From Clostridiales bacterium (GTDB lineage: Bacteria > Bacillota > Clostridia > Oscillospirales > Oscillospiraceae), in the NCBI GenBank assembly GCA_029098065.1, contig JAQXNP010000089.1:1-24625 (forward strand): 24,625 nucleotides of DNA, in the 5' to 3' direction. A program made the translations under genes and the position numbers. Under the pieces are notes generated by a model. It had not been told where the DNA came from and ran no database searches. It worked only from the letters and a program-made list of their open reading frames with translations. Positions 7,467 to 14,754 of this stretch are shown piece by piece (positions within the stretch are counted from its first letter, which is position 1; every line of letters begins with the position of its first letter).

Positions 7467-7949
7467 ATGGAATTCATTCAGAGCTATCTGCTCCCCTTCC
7501 TCTACGCCTTCGTGGCCAGCGCAGGCTTTGCCGTGATGTTCAACATCCACGGCGCTGGAATTCTCATCTGTTCTTTCGGCGGCGGGCTGGGGTGGCTGGT
7601 CTATCTGCTGAGCGCCCCCATCCTGCAAAGTGAGATCAGCCAGTCCTTTGTGGCCGCCATTACCATCTCTGCCTACGCGGAGATCATGGCCCGGATCCGG
7701 AAATGTCCCGTCACCGGTTATCTGCTGGTGGCCTCTTTTCCCCTGGTCCCCGGAGGCGGCATTTACTACACCATGGAGCATGCCATCAACGGGGAGACCG
7801 AGCAGTTTCTGGCGTCCTTTCTCCACACGCTGGGTGTGGCCGGAGCGCTGGCGGTAGGCGTGCTGCTGGTGTCCTCTCTGGTGCGGATGTGGGGCACTTA
7901 TCACCACCGGCGGCAGACGTCGGGCAGGGGGCTGCGGAGACATGGCTGA
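7467..7949 (+). CDS. Threonine/serine exporter, small (ThrE C-domain, DUF3815) subunit
   Basis: This 160-residue, almost wholly membrane-embedded protein has about four to five helices and matches the C-terminal half of ThrE. Conserved features are the NIHGAGI segment near residue 25, AAITISAYAEIMARI near residue 70, and P-V-T-G-Y-L followed by FPLVPGGGIYYTM. The ATG at 7467 lies two bases after the stop of the large subunit, with GGGGAGGGGG as ribosome site. The C-terminal tail is basic (HHRRQTSGRGLRRHG) and overlaps the next gene by eight bases. Confidence 0.92.
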   Translation: MEFIQSYLLPFLYAFVASAGFAVMFNIHGAGILICSFGGGLGWLVYLLSAPILQSEISQSFVAAITISAYAEIMARIRKCPVTGYLLVASFPLVPGGGIYYTMEHAINGETEQFLASFLHTLGVAGALAVGVLLVSSLVRMWGTYHHRRQTSGRGLRRHG

Positions 7950-8643
7950 ACAGAAATACCGCTGGCTCCTCTTTGACGCGGACAACACGCTCTTCAATTT
8001 TGACGCCGCTGAGGAGTTCGCCGTCACACAGACCCTCCTGGCTTACGGCCTGCCCGCCGACGCGGAGACCAAAGGCCGCTACCGGGCGATCAACGTGGTC
8101 CTTTGGGCCGCCTTCGACCGGGGGGAGATCTCCCAGGAGGAGCTTGTCGTGGAGCGGTTCGCCCGGTTCCTGAAGGAAATGGAGCGGGCCGGGGATCCGG
8201 CGGAGTGGAATGATTTTTATCTGCATCGCCTGGCGGAGGGCAGCGCCCTGCTGCCCGGGGCGGAGGAACTGTGCCGGAAGCTGGCCTCCCGGTACGTCCT
8301 GGCGCTTGCCACCAACGGGGTGCCCTTTGTCCAGCATGCCCGGCTGGCCGCCGCTCCCATTGGAGCGCTGTTTGACGGACGGGTGTATATTTCCGGGGAG
8401 CTGGGCTGCCGGAAGCCCGAGCGGGCCTTTTTTGACCGGGCGCTGGAGGATCTGGGGGCCGCCGGAGCGCGGGAGGGCGCGCTGGTCATCGGGGACAGCC
8501 TGTCCAGCGATATCCAGGGGGCCCGGAACGCCGGACTGGACAGCGTCTGGTTCAACCGGAAGGGCGCCCGGAGGGCGGAAAACATCCGGCCGACCTATGA
8601 GGCGGTCTCCTTTGATGAGATAGCCCGCCTGCTGGGCGTCTGA
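7942..8643 (+). CDS. YjjG family noncanonical pyrimidine nucleotidase (HAD superfamily)
   Basis: This 233-residue HAD phosphatase resembles YjjG, which dephosphorylates pyrimidine nucleoside monophosphates, including damaged or noncanonical ones. All four HAD motifs are visible: LLFDADNTLF (nucleophile D12, acid D14), the motif II ATNG near residue 117, K156-P in GCRKPE, and VIGDSLSSDI near residue 182. The cap region between motif I and II is helical, as in subclass I HADs. The gene starts inside the end of the ThrE small subunit. The link to amino-acid export is probably only positional. Confidence 0.87.
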   Translation: MAEQKYRWLLFDADNTLFNFDAAEEFAVTQTLLAYGLPADAETKGRYRAINVVLWAAFDRGEISQEELVVERFARFLKEMERAGDPAEWNDFYLHRLAEGSALLPGAEELCRKLASRYVLALATNGVPFVQHARLAAAPIGALFDGRVYISGELGCRKPERAFFDRALEDLGAAGAREGALVIGDSLSSDIQGARNAGLDSVWFNRKGARRAENIRPTYEAVSFDEIARLLGV

Positions 8644-8677
8644 GCCCGGCCATGAATGAGTTTAAGGAGTGATCTCT

Positions 8678-9568
8678 TTGTCCCAGGATACCCATTTCGA
8701 GACCCGGGGGGCCCCGAGAAAGAACCACCGGCCAGGCCCGCCGGGTTGGCTGATGGCCGCTCTGGTCATCTGTGTGGCGCTGGTGGCTGTTTACGCGCTG
8801 ACGCACCAGGGGGAGGACCGGTCTCTGGCTGCCGAACCGACCCCGCCGGAGACAGCTGTTTCCACGCCGGAGGTTTCGCCCGCGCCAACGCCGTCCCCTA
8901 CGCCGGAACCAACGCCGTCCCCCACGCCGGAGCCTGCCCCGGCGGTTGACTACAGCCAGCCGGTGGCCGAAGGGGAACCGGTGGAGATGGACTGGTTCGC
9001 CGACGCGGTGTTCATTGGGGACTCCCGGGTGGACGGTTTCAAGCTGTACAGCGGAGTCACCGGGATGGACTATCTGGATTACACCGGCCTCACCGTCTAC
9101 GATGTAGTGGAGAATAAGAAGGTCATCCGGTCGGGGAATGGCAAGATATCCATTCTGGAGGCGCTGGTCCAGAAGGAATATGGAAAGGTGTACATCGCTC
9201 TGGGGATCAACGAACTGGGCTATTTTAACGCCGACGGCTTCGCCGACACCTTTGGACAGCTGGTGGACGCGGTGCGAGAATGCCAGCCCGGCGCGGCGAT
9301 TTACATCCAGAGCATTATTCCGGTCAATACCGGAAAGTGCAAGGCCAACGATCAGCCCGATTACGTTACCAACGAAGGTATTGCCGGGTATAATGCGGCC
9401 TTGGCACAGGTGGCGGAAGAAAAAGAGGTTTTCCTGCTGGGAGTGCCGGGTGCGCTGCTGGACGAGAACGGGGAGACGGACCGGGAGTACTCCGCTGACG
9501 GGGTCCACTTCAAGAAAGAGGGCTATGTGATCTGGCGGGATTATCTCATGTGCCATACGGAGACCTGA
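8678..9568 (+). CDS. Membrane-anchored SGNH/GDSL hydrolase with Pro-rich linker
   Basis: This is an extracytoplasmic SGNH-fold esterase (296 residues), anchored by one helix (about 24-40, PGWLMAALVICVALVAVYAL). A Pro/Thr/Glu linker (about 54-88) precedes the catalytic domain. Catalytic positions are visible: GDSR (S116), GINELG (N178) and DGVH (D274, H277). The start chosen is TTG at 8678, eight bases after AAGGAG (8664-8669); a GTG at 8669 is in frame but sits on that ribosome site. Similar proteins stand beside DUF4358 lipoproteins and MBOAT acyltransferases and are thought to act on acetylated cell-surface polymers; the DUF4358 partner is the next gene, and no MBOAT gene is in the window. 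The substrate is unknown. Confidence 0.85.
   Translation: MSQDTHFETRGAPRKNHRPGPPGWLMAALVICVALVAVYALTHQGEDRSLAAEPTPPETAVSTPEVSPAPTPSPTPEPTPSPTPEPAPAVDYSQPVAEGEPVEMDWFADAVFIGDSRVDGFKLYSGVTGMDYLDYTGLTVYDVVENKKVIRSGNGKISILEALVQKEYGKVYIALGINELGYFNADGFADTFGQLVDAVRECQPGAAIYIQSIIPVNTGKCKANDQPDYVTNEGIAGYNAALAQVAEEKEVFLLGVPGALLDENGETDREYSADGVHFKKEGYVIWRDYLMCHTET
8885..8932 (+). repeat. Two 24-bp tandem repeats in the SGNH linker
   Basis: Units 8885-8908 and 8909-8932 differ at only two positions and each encodes PTPSPTPE. They lengthen the wall-spanning linker of the SGNH protein and are prone to copy-number change. Confidence 0.85.
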
Positions 9569-9610
9569 GGCCGTCTGCCCCGGGAAAGAAATGATAAAGA
9601 GGGATCATCC

Positions 9611-10066
9611 ATGAAAAAGCTGTTTTCCACAATTTTATCCACCGTTCTGCTCCTCTCTCTGGCCGCCTGCGGCGGCGGGAAAGAGGCCAAGGCGTTCTCT
9701 CCGGACGACGCACAGAGCCTGCTGAATTCCGGGGCCTTCTCCGAGACGCTCACCGAAATCGACCAGACCACCGCATGCCGCCTCTACGGCATTGACGAGA
9801 CCACTGTCACCGGCTGCGCCGTCTACGGCTCCACCGGCGCCACCGCCGAGGAATTAGCCATCTTCACCTTTGAGAACGAGGAGGACACCTCTGCCGCCGC
9901 CGCCGCCCTGGGCTACCGGGTGGAGGACCGGAAGGACGAGCTGGCCAACTATCTCCCCGATGAGATCAGCAAGCTGGACGAGGCGGTGGTGGAGACCCGG
10001 GGCAATTCCGCCCTGCTGGTCATCGCCGCCGATTACAGCCCGGTGGATACCTATCTGAAAGGCTGA
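9611..10066 (+). CDS. DUF4358 domain lipoprotein
   Basis: This 151-residue lipoprotein has a signal peptide with lipobox LAAC (Cys20 becomes the lipidated N-terminus), then a single DUF4358 domain. Typical family features are the LYGID segment near residue 57, ATAEELAIF near residue 77 and the late VIAADYSPV stretch. The family's function is unknown; its members lie beside secreted SGNH hydrolases, as here, which suggests a shared task in the cell envelope. An ATG at 9611 follows GAGGGATCATCC. The 42-base gap to the SGNH gene holds no terminator, so the two are likely co-transcribed. Confidence 0.85.
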   Translation: MKKLFSTILSTVLLLSLAACGGGKEAKAFSPDDAQSLLNSGAFSETLTEIDQTTACRLYGIDETTVTGCAVYGSTGATAEELAIFTFENEEDTSAAAAALGYRVEDRKDELANYLPDEISKLDEAVVETRGNSALLVIAADYSPVDTYLKG

Positions 10067-10232
10067 GGAAAAACAGGAAAATGCCCCGGGGCCGCATGAA
10101 ACGTTCAAAAATCACGCCGGCGGCGTAAAGATCTCCGGCGGGACAGAGGACGGCGTTCAAACAACTGGGACAAAGGTCCATACCGGTCCACAGTCCGGCA
10201 CGGTGGCTTCCGCCGCACTTACACGACGGACA

Positions 10233-10271
10233 AATCCCCTGCGCGGAATCATTCCGCGCGGGGGATTTTTT
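10233..10271 (+). terminator. Rho-independent terminator upstream of the reductase cluster
   Basis: A 15-bp stem with one G-U pair (10233-10247 with 10253-10267) around a five-base loop ends in six T residues. It insulates the catabolic cluster from the SGNH/DUF4358 unit. Confidence 0.85.
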
Positions 10272-10524
10272 GCGCGTTGCTCTTTCGCTGTGGTTTCCGC
10301 CTTTATTTTTCAGCTGATCAAATGAAACCAGACCCTTCCATTCCGCTGCAAAAAAATTCTTTCAATAATACGTGTAAATCCATGGAGCGTATGCCGGACC
10401 GTTCCGGAATACCCATTCTGATTCAAATTGTCTCAAACCGGGCACCGCCCATGGTTAAAATATCTAAACTTTCTGGTCTTTTTTGTGCAAGTTATATGAA
10501 GAACAAAAATATTCCCCCCGCACT

Positions 10525-10532
10525 ATTGCAAT
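10525..10532. promoter_or_regulatory. ATTGCAAT palindrome over the -35 box (candidate repressor site)
   Basis: This perfect 8-bp palindrome coincides with the -35 hexamer of the cluster promoter. MarR proteins bind short AT-rich palindromes that overlap promoter elements, and a marR gene is encoded inside this cluster. The assignment is inference from position; such a short palindrome can arise by chance. Confidence 0.3.
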
Positions 10533-10554
10533 CAAATACACAAAATGCTACAAT
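10526..10554 (+). promoter_or_regulatory. Promoter of the reductase/transport/thiazoline-hydrolase cluster
   Basis: TTGCAA (10526-10531) and TACAAT (10549-10554) are separated by 17 bp, with TGC just before the -10. The start is predicted near 10561, giving a leader of about 50 bases before the ATG at 10610. It is the only good promoter seen ahead of the following co-directional genes. Confidence 0.75.
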
Positions 10555-10609
10555 TAGTTTACCAAGAAACAAATTGGCCTATTTTAAACGTCGAAAGGAT
10601 TGGTGTGGT

Positions 10610-12532
10610 ATGGCGGAAATGAAGGCCCTGTTTTCCCCCGGGAAAATCGGTTCCCTGTATCTGCGCAACCGGATCGTGATGGCCCCTCTGGGCTCCCGGC
10701 TCACCAGTGAAAACGGTGCTGTGACTGACGATATGATCGAGTTCTACTCCCAGCGCGCCAGAGGCGGTGCCGGACTGATCATCATCGAGGCGATGGGAAT
10801 TGACTATCCTCTGGCCGTGGGCAAGCCGAACCATGTGCGTTTTCACGATGATTGCTACATTCCCGGCCACGCCAAGCTGGCTGAACGCATCCATGAGTGC
10901 GGATCCAAGGCCTTCGCGCTGCTCTGGCATACCGGTATCAACCGGGGCATGTTTGCCGACCAGACTCCAGTGGGTCCCTCCGCTATCCTTAATCCCAACA
11001 CCGGGCTGACGCCCCGGGAGCTGACCGTGGACGAGATCCACGCCCTTGTGGAGAAATTCGGTCAAGCCGCCCACCGGGCCATGCTGTGCGGATATGACGG
11101 CGTCAGTGTTCACGCGGCCCACGGATATCTGGTTTCCTCTTTTGTTTCCCGTGCGACAAATCACCGCACGGATGAGTACGGCGGCAGCTTTGAGAACCGG
11201 ATCCGTTTCGCCCTGGAGATCGTCCGGTCCATCCGCGCCAACACCCGCAAAGACTACCCCGTGGTTTTCCGCATCAACGGAGATGACTTTATTGACGGCG
11301 GCATCACCCCCGAGGAGGCCGCGCAGTTCGCCATGGCGCTGGAGAAGGCCGGCGTGGACGCCATTGATGTGTCCGCCGGCGTGTACGGGAGCATTGACAC
11401 CATGATTGAGCCCATCCAGTATCCCGAAGGCTGGAAGCTCTATCTGGCGGAGAACATCCGCAAACACGTGAACGTCCCTGTGTTCGGCGTGGGCGTCATC
11501 CATGATCCCGAGATGGCCGACCGGGCCATTGCCGAGGGGAAGATCGACTTCGCCGCTCTGGGCCGGGAGCTTCTGTGCGAGCCTCAGTGGGGCAACAAGG
11601 CTTTGGCCGGAGACAGGCACTTTCCCAAATGCATTGGCTGCAACGCCTGCTTCGAACGCATCGGCTTCAACCTTCCCCTGCGCTGTGCCATCAACCCGCT
11701 GGCCGGCCGTGAGCTCCACGCGCCCAAGCCCGCCGAACAGGTGAAGCACATCGCCGTGGTAGGCGCCGGCCCCGCCGGCGTGACGGCGGCGGTGACCGCC
11801 AGCCGCCGGGGACATCAGGTGGAGCTGTTTGAATCCACTGCCGCTGTCGGCGGCCAGCTCCGACTGGCCGGGACCCCTCCCCGTAAGGACAAGATTCTGG
11901 AGTACATCAAGTATTTGGAGGAGGAGCTGGCCTCCAGCACAGTCCGGCTCCACCTGTCCCACACCTTCACCCCTGAGGATGCGGCCGGCTTTGACGAGGT
12001 CATCATCGCCGCCGGCGCCTCCTGCCGGGATATGGAGGTCCCCGGCGCCGAACATTGCCGGGAGACTGCGTGGCAGGCCCTGGAGACCCCCGCGGAGCAC
12101 TATGCGGGCCGGAACGTCGTCGTGGTAGGCGCCGGCAGCGTGGGCTGTGAGACGGCGCTTTACCTGAAGGAGGGCGGCGCGGCCAGCGTCTCCATTGTGG
12201 AACTCCGGCCGAAGATCGCCATGGACATGGACAACATCAGCCGGATGAAGCTCATGCACGAGCTGGAGGAGGCCCAGGTGGGCCTGTACCCCTCCGCCTC
12301 GCTGGAGCGTGTGGCGGAAGGCACAGGCTATTTGAAGAGTGCCGCCGGTGAGACCTCCGCCGAGATCCCCTGTGATCTGGTGGTCATCGCGGTGGGCTCC
12401 AACAGCCACAGAGAGCTGGCTGAAGCCCTGTACCAGCGCGGCGTCCGCGCCTACAGCGTGGGCGACGCGGCAAACATCGGTAAAATCGGCGAGGCGGTGC
12501 GCGGCGGCTTTGACGCGGCGGCCACACTGTAA
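10610..12532 (+). CDS. Old Yellow Enzyme family FMN/4Fe-4S/FAD oxidoreductase
   Basis: This 640-residue reductase has the three-part plan of 2,4-dienoyl-CoA reductase, BaiCD/BaiH bile-acid enzymes and trimethylamine dehydrogenase. A TIM-barrel FMN domain (about 1-335) carries VHAAHGYL near 167-173, the R-T-D-E-Y-G-G-S-F-E-N-R segment near 185-196 and GRELL near 317. Cluster cysteines are C340, C343, C346 and C358. The FAD/NAD(P)H domain has GAGPAG near 385 and VVGAGSVGCETA near 505. The ATG at 10610 follows AAAGGA; the frame is open further upstream, but that part precedes the promoter. It should move NAD(P)H electrons to an activated double bond, or act on an amine. As first gene of the cluster, it probably reduces the imported substrate or an intermediate. 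Confidence 0.9.
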   Translation: MAEMKALFSPGKIGSLYLRNRIVMAPLGSRLTSENGAVTDDMIEFYSQRARGGAGLIIIEAMGIDYPLAVGKPNHVRFHDDCYIPGHAKLAERIHECGSKAFALLWHTGINRGMFADQTPVGPSAILNPNTGLTPRELTVDEIHALVEKFGQAAHRAMLCGYDGVSVHAAHGYLVSSFVSRATNHRTDEYGGSFENRIRFALEIVRSIRANTRKDYPVVFRINGDDFIDGGITPEEAAQFAMALEKAGVDAIDVSAGVYGSIDTMIEPIQYPEGWKLYLAENIRKHVNVPVFGVGVIHDPEMADRAIAEGKIDFAALGRELLCEPQWGNKALAGDRHFPKCIGCNACFERIGFNLPLRCAINPLAGRELHAPKPAEQVKHIAVVGAGPAGVTAAVTASRRGHQVELFESTAAVGGQLRLAGTPPRKDKILEYIKYLEEELASSTVRLHLSHTFTPEDAAGFDEVIIAAGASCRDMEVPGAEHCRETAWQALETPAEHYAGRNVVVVGAGSVGCETALYLKEGGAASVSIVELRPKIAMDMDNISRMKLMHELEEAQVGLYPSASLERVAEGTGYLKSAAGETSAEIPCDLVVIAVGSNSHRELAEALYQRGVRAYSVGDAANIGKIGEAVRGGFDAAATL

Positions 12533-12570
12533 CACCGATTTTATAAACACACTATAAAAGGAGAATGGAC

Positions 12571-13749
12571 ATGAAAAAGTTAGCTTCTCTGCTCCTGGCT
12601 TCTTCGCTGATTCTGGGCCTCGCGGCCTGCGGCAACAGCGCGGCCAACAACCCCGGCGGCGAATCTCAGGCCCCCGCTTCCAGCGAGGCCGCTGGCGGCC
12701 AGGACTCCTCTGAGCCCATCCGCATCGCTCTGACCGCCCCCCTGACCGGCAACCTGTCCCAGTATGGCGAGAGCTTCCAGAACACCGTGGAGCTGGCCTG
12801 CAAGCAGTGGAATGAGAAGGGCGGCGTCCTTGGCCGCACCGTGGAGCTCTCCATTGAAGACACCGCCGGTGACTCCGCTCAGGCCGCTACCGTGGCCCAG
12901 AAGGTTGTCAGCGATGACACCATCTTTGCCCAGGTGGGCGACTTCAACACCGCCTGCTGCCTGGCCGCTCAGCCCATTTATGACGGCGCCGGCATGATCC
13001 AGATCTCCCCCACCTGCTCTGCCATCAACTTCGCCGTGGGCTCCAAGTGGTCCTTCGAGTGCCTGGGCACCCAGGACGTGCAGGGCGAGTTCATGGCACA
13101 GTGGGCTTATGACAGCGGCGCCCGCAAGGTGGCCATCCTCTATCTGAACAGCGACTGGGGCATCAGCGTGGACCAGGGCTTCGCCAAGGCGTTTGAAGCG
13201 CTGGGCGGCGAGATCGTCATTGAGGAGCCCTACAACGACGGCGAGACTGACTTCAGCGCCGCTCTGACCAAGATGCGCGAGACCAGCCCCGACGCGCTGT
13301 ACATCGCCTGCTACTACAATGATGGCGCTGCCATCAACATCCAGCGTGAGACCCTGGGCTGGGACATCCCCGTCTATCATCCCGGCACCGTGTACTCCAC
13401 CGACTTCCTGAGCATCGGCGGCACCGCTGTTGAGGGCGTGTATACCAACGTCGGCTTCTATCCCGATGATCCCACCCCCGCCGCCGCTGCCTTCATCGAG
13501 GAGTATAACGCGCTCTACGGCACTGATCCTGACTACTACGGCGCCTGCGCTTACGACGCGTTCAACGTGCTCATGGAGGCCATTGAGCGGGCCGGCGAGC
13601 TGGACAGCGAAAAGGTGCGTGACGAGCTGGCCGCCACCTCCGGCTACGAGGGCGTGTCCGGCAGCATTACCTTCGACGCCAACGGCGACGCCAAGAAGAG
13701 CTACATCAAGCTCACCGTGAAAGACGGCGCCTACGCTGTCGTTCGGTAA
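12571..13749 (+). CDS. HAAT-family ABC transporter substrate-binding lipoprotein (LivJ/LivK-like)
   Basis: This 392-residue receptor has a lipobox LAAC with Cys20, a Ser/Ala/Gly-rich spacer to about residue 48, then a type I periplasmic-binding fold starting IRIALTAPLTGNLSQYG. It resembles LivJ/LivK and amide/urea-binding receptors of the hydrophobic amino-acid transporter family. The ATG at 12571 is chosen because AAAAGGAG (12556-12563) is seven bases upstream; another ATG at 12565 is too close. A strong hairpin follows the gene, which should give more receptor mRNA than permease mRNA. The ligand cannot be read from sequence; neighbours point to an amino-acid-like sulfur compound rather than leucine. 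Confidence 0.93.
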   Translation: MKKLASLLLASSLILGLAACGNSAANNPGGESQAPASSEAAGGQDSSEPIRIALTAPLTGNLSQYGESFQNTVELACKQWNEKGGVLGRTVELSIEDTAGDSAQAATVAQKVVSDDTIFAQVGDFNTACCLAAQPIYDGAGMIQISPTCSAINFAVGSKWSFECLGTQDVQGEFMAQWAYDSGARKVAILYLNSDWGISVDQGFAKAFEALGGEIVIEEPYNDGETDFSAALTKMRETSPDALYIACYYNDGAAINIQRETLGWDIPVYHPGTVYSTDFLSIGGTAVEGVYTNVGFYPDDPTPAAAAFIEEYNALYGTDPDYYGACAYDAFNVLMEAIERAGELDSEKVRDELAATSGYEGVSGSITFDANGDAKKSYIKLTVKDGAYAVVR

Positions 13750-13765
13750 CCGGGATATCCGTTGG

Positions 13766-13800
13766 AAAACAGATGCGGTCGTCCCGACCGCATCTGTTTT
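13766..13800 (+). terminator. Intra-operon hairpin between receptor and permease genes
   Basis: A perfect 15-bp stem (13766-13780 with 13786-13800) and five-base loop end in TTTT followed by CCTCTT. The short T tract suggests partial termination or protection of the upstream mRNA 3' end, a common way to over-express the receptor of an ABC importer. Confidence 0.75.
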
Positions 13801-13848
13801 CCTCTTGACGTATTTGATCCACAGGTCTCCACTCTTCAAAGGAAGCAG

Positions 13849-14739
13849 GTGTCTTGGCTTATGACTATGATCGTTCAGCAGCTGGTGAACGGCATCACCC
13901 AGGGCGGGCTGTACGCCCTTCTGGCCATTTCCTACGCCCTGGTGTACGGCGTAATGGGCATGGTGAACTTCTCCACCGGCTCCATTTACATGCTGGGTGC
14001 CGTCGGCGGCTGGCTGATCTGCCACTTTTTTATCGAGAGCTTTTTCCTCTCCGTGGCAGTTGGCTTCTGTGTTGGCTTCGCAGTGGCTTTCATTCTGGAA
14101 AAGCTGGCCTTCCGCTCCATCCGCGGTGCCAGCCGCATCTCCTCTCTGATCTGCACCATCGGCTTCTCCCAACTCATCAATGAGCTGGTGGCTCTGACCT
14201 TCGGCAAGGCCACCAAGGGAATGCCGTCCTTCTTTTCCCGGGAGCTGTTCAGCATCGCCGGAGTACATATCAATCTGCTCCAGGTGGTACTGGTGCTCAC
14301 GGTGGTCGTCATCCTGATCGCCCTCCAGATCCTGGTCTACAAGACCCGCATGGGGCTGGCCATCCGTACGGTGTCCATGGACAACAAAGCCGCCGGCCTG
14401 ATGGGAATCAACGTGGATCAAACCATCTCTGTTGCCTTTTCCCTGGCGGGCGCCTGCGCCGCGATCGCAGGTCTCGCTGGCTGCGTCTACTATCGCTCTG
14501 TCTCCGCCTACATGGGCTGGACCCCTGGCATCAAGGCCTTTTCCGCCGCCGTGTTCGGCGGTCTGAGCTCCATGCCCGGCGCGATCCTGGGCGGCTACCT
14601 GATGGGGATTATTGAGAACTTCGGCGTTCAGATTTTCTCCACCGGTTACCGGGACGTGATCAGCTTCTTCGTGATGATCGTATTCCTGCTTGTGCGGCCC
14701 CAGGGCCTGATGGGCAAGAAGAAGATCACCAAAGTTTGA
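13849..14739 (+). CDS. livH: HAAT-family ABC transporter permease (LivH-like)
   Basis: This inner-membrane permease has about eight hydrophobic helices and the LivH opening Q-L-V-N-G-I-T-Q-G-G-L-Y-A-L-L-A-I-S-Y. The MGMVNFSTG segment and the cytoplasmic coupling region (MGLAIRTVSMDNKAAGLMGI near residue 170) are typical. The start is ambiguous: GTG at 13849 has AAAGGA five bases upstream, giving 296 residues, while ATG at 13861 matches the usual family start but lacks a well-placed ribosome site. It pairs with the LivM-like permease 15 bases downstream. Substrate specificity is set mainly by the receptor. Confidence 0.9.
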   Translation: MSWLMTMIVQQLVNGITQGGLYALLAISYALVYGVMGMVNFSTGSIYMLGAVGGWLICHFFIESFFLSVAVGFCVGFAVAFILEKLAFRSIRGASRISSLICTIGFSQLINELVALTFGKATKGMPSFFSRELFSIAGVHINLLQVVLVLTVVVILIALQILVYKTRMGLAIRTVSMDNKAAGLMGINVDQTISVAFSLAGACAAIAGLAGCVYYRSVSAYMGWTPGIKAFSAAVFGGLSSMPGAILGGYLMGIIENFGVQIFSTGYRDVISFFVMIVFLLVRPQGLMGKKKITKV

Positions 14740-14754
14740 TGGGGGGTAGACGGT

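Larger units (their letters stand above)
10067..10609. other. Non-coding stretch between the lipoprotein gene and the reductase cluster
   Basis: No gene is supported in these 543 bases. The first ~165 are GC-rich and featureless apart from a small palindrome TGAA-ACG-TTCA at 10096-10106. A terminator occupies 10233-10271. The region 10272-10525 is visibly AT-richer than the flanking genes and lacks ribosome sites. It leads into the promoter at 10526-10554, so it may hold regulatory sites for the cluster. Confidence 0.6.

Noticed and set aside
10096..10110. TGAAACGTTCA as a catabolite-control (cre) site
   Set aside because: The spacing does not fit the WTGNAANCGNWNNCA pattern, and it lies just after the DUF4358 gene, ahead of a terminator rather than at a promoter.
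10277..10609. N-terminal extension of 111 codons on the OYE-type reductase
   Set aside because: The frame is open, but this part precedes the promoter at 10526-10554, contains no reductase-like sequence, and the family's normal N-terminus begins at the ATG at 10610 with a ribosome site.
10610..12532. Assignment as a bile-acid (BaiCD/BaiH) enzyme
   Set aside because: No other bai gene is present, and the neighbours concern amino-acid-like import and cysteine release. The shared domain plan alone does not define the substrate.
13805..13833. Possible promoter (TTGACG) ahead of livH
   Set aside because: No acceptable -10 occurs 16-19 bp downstream; the best candidate, TCCACT, matches the consensus at only three positions.
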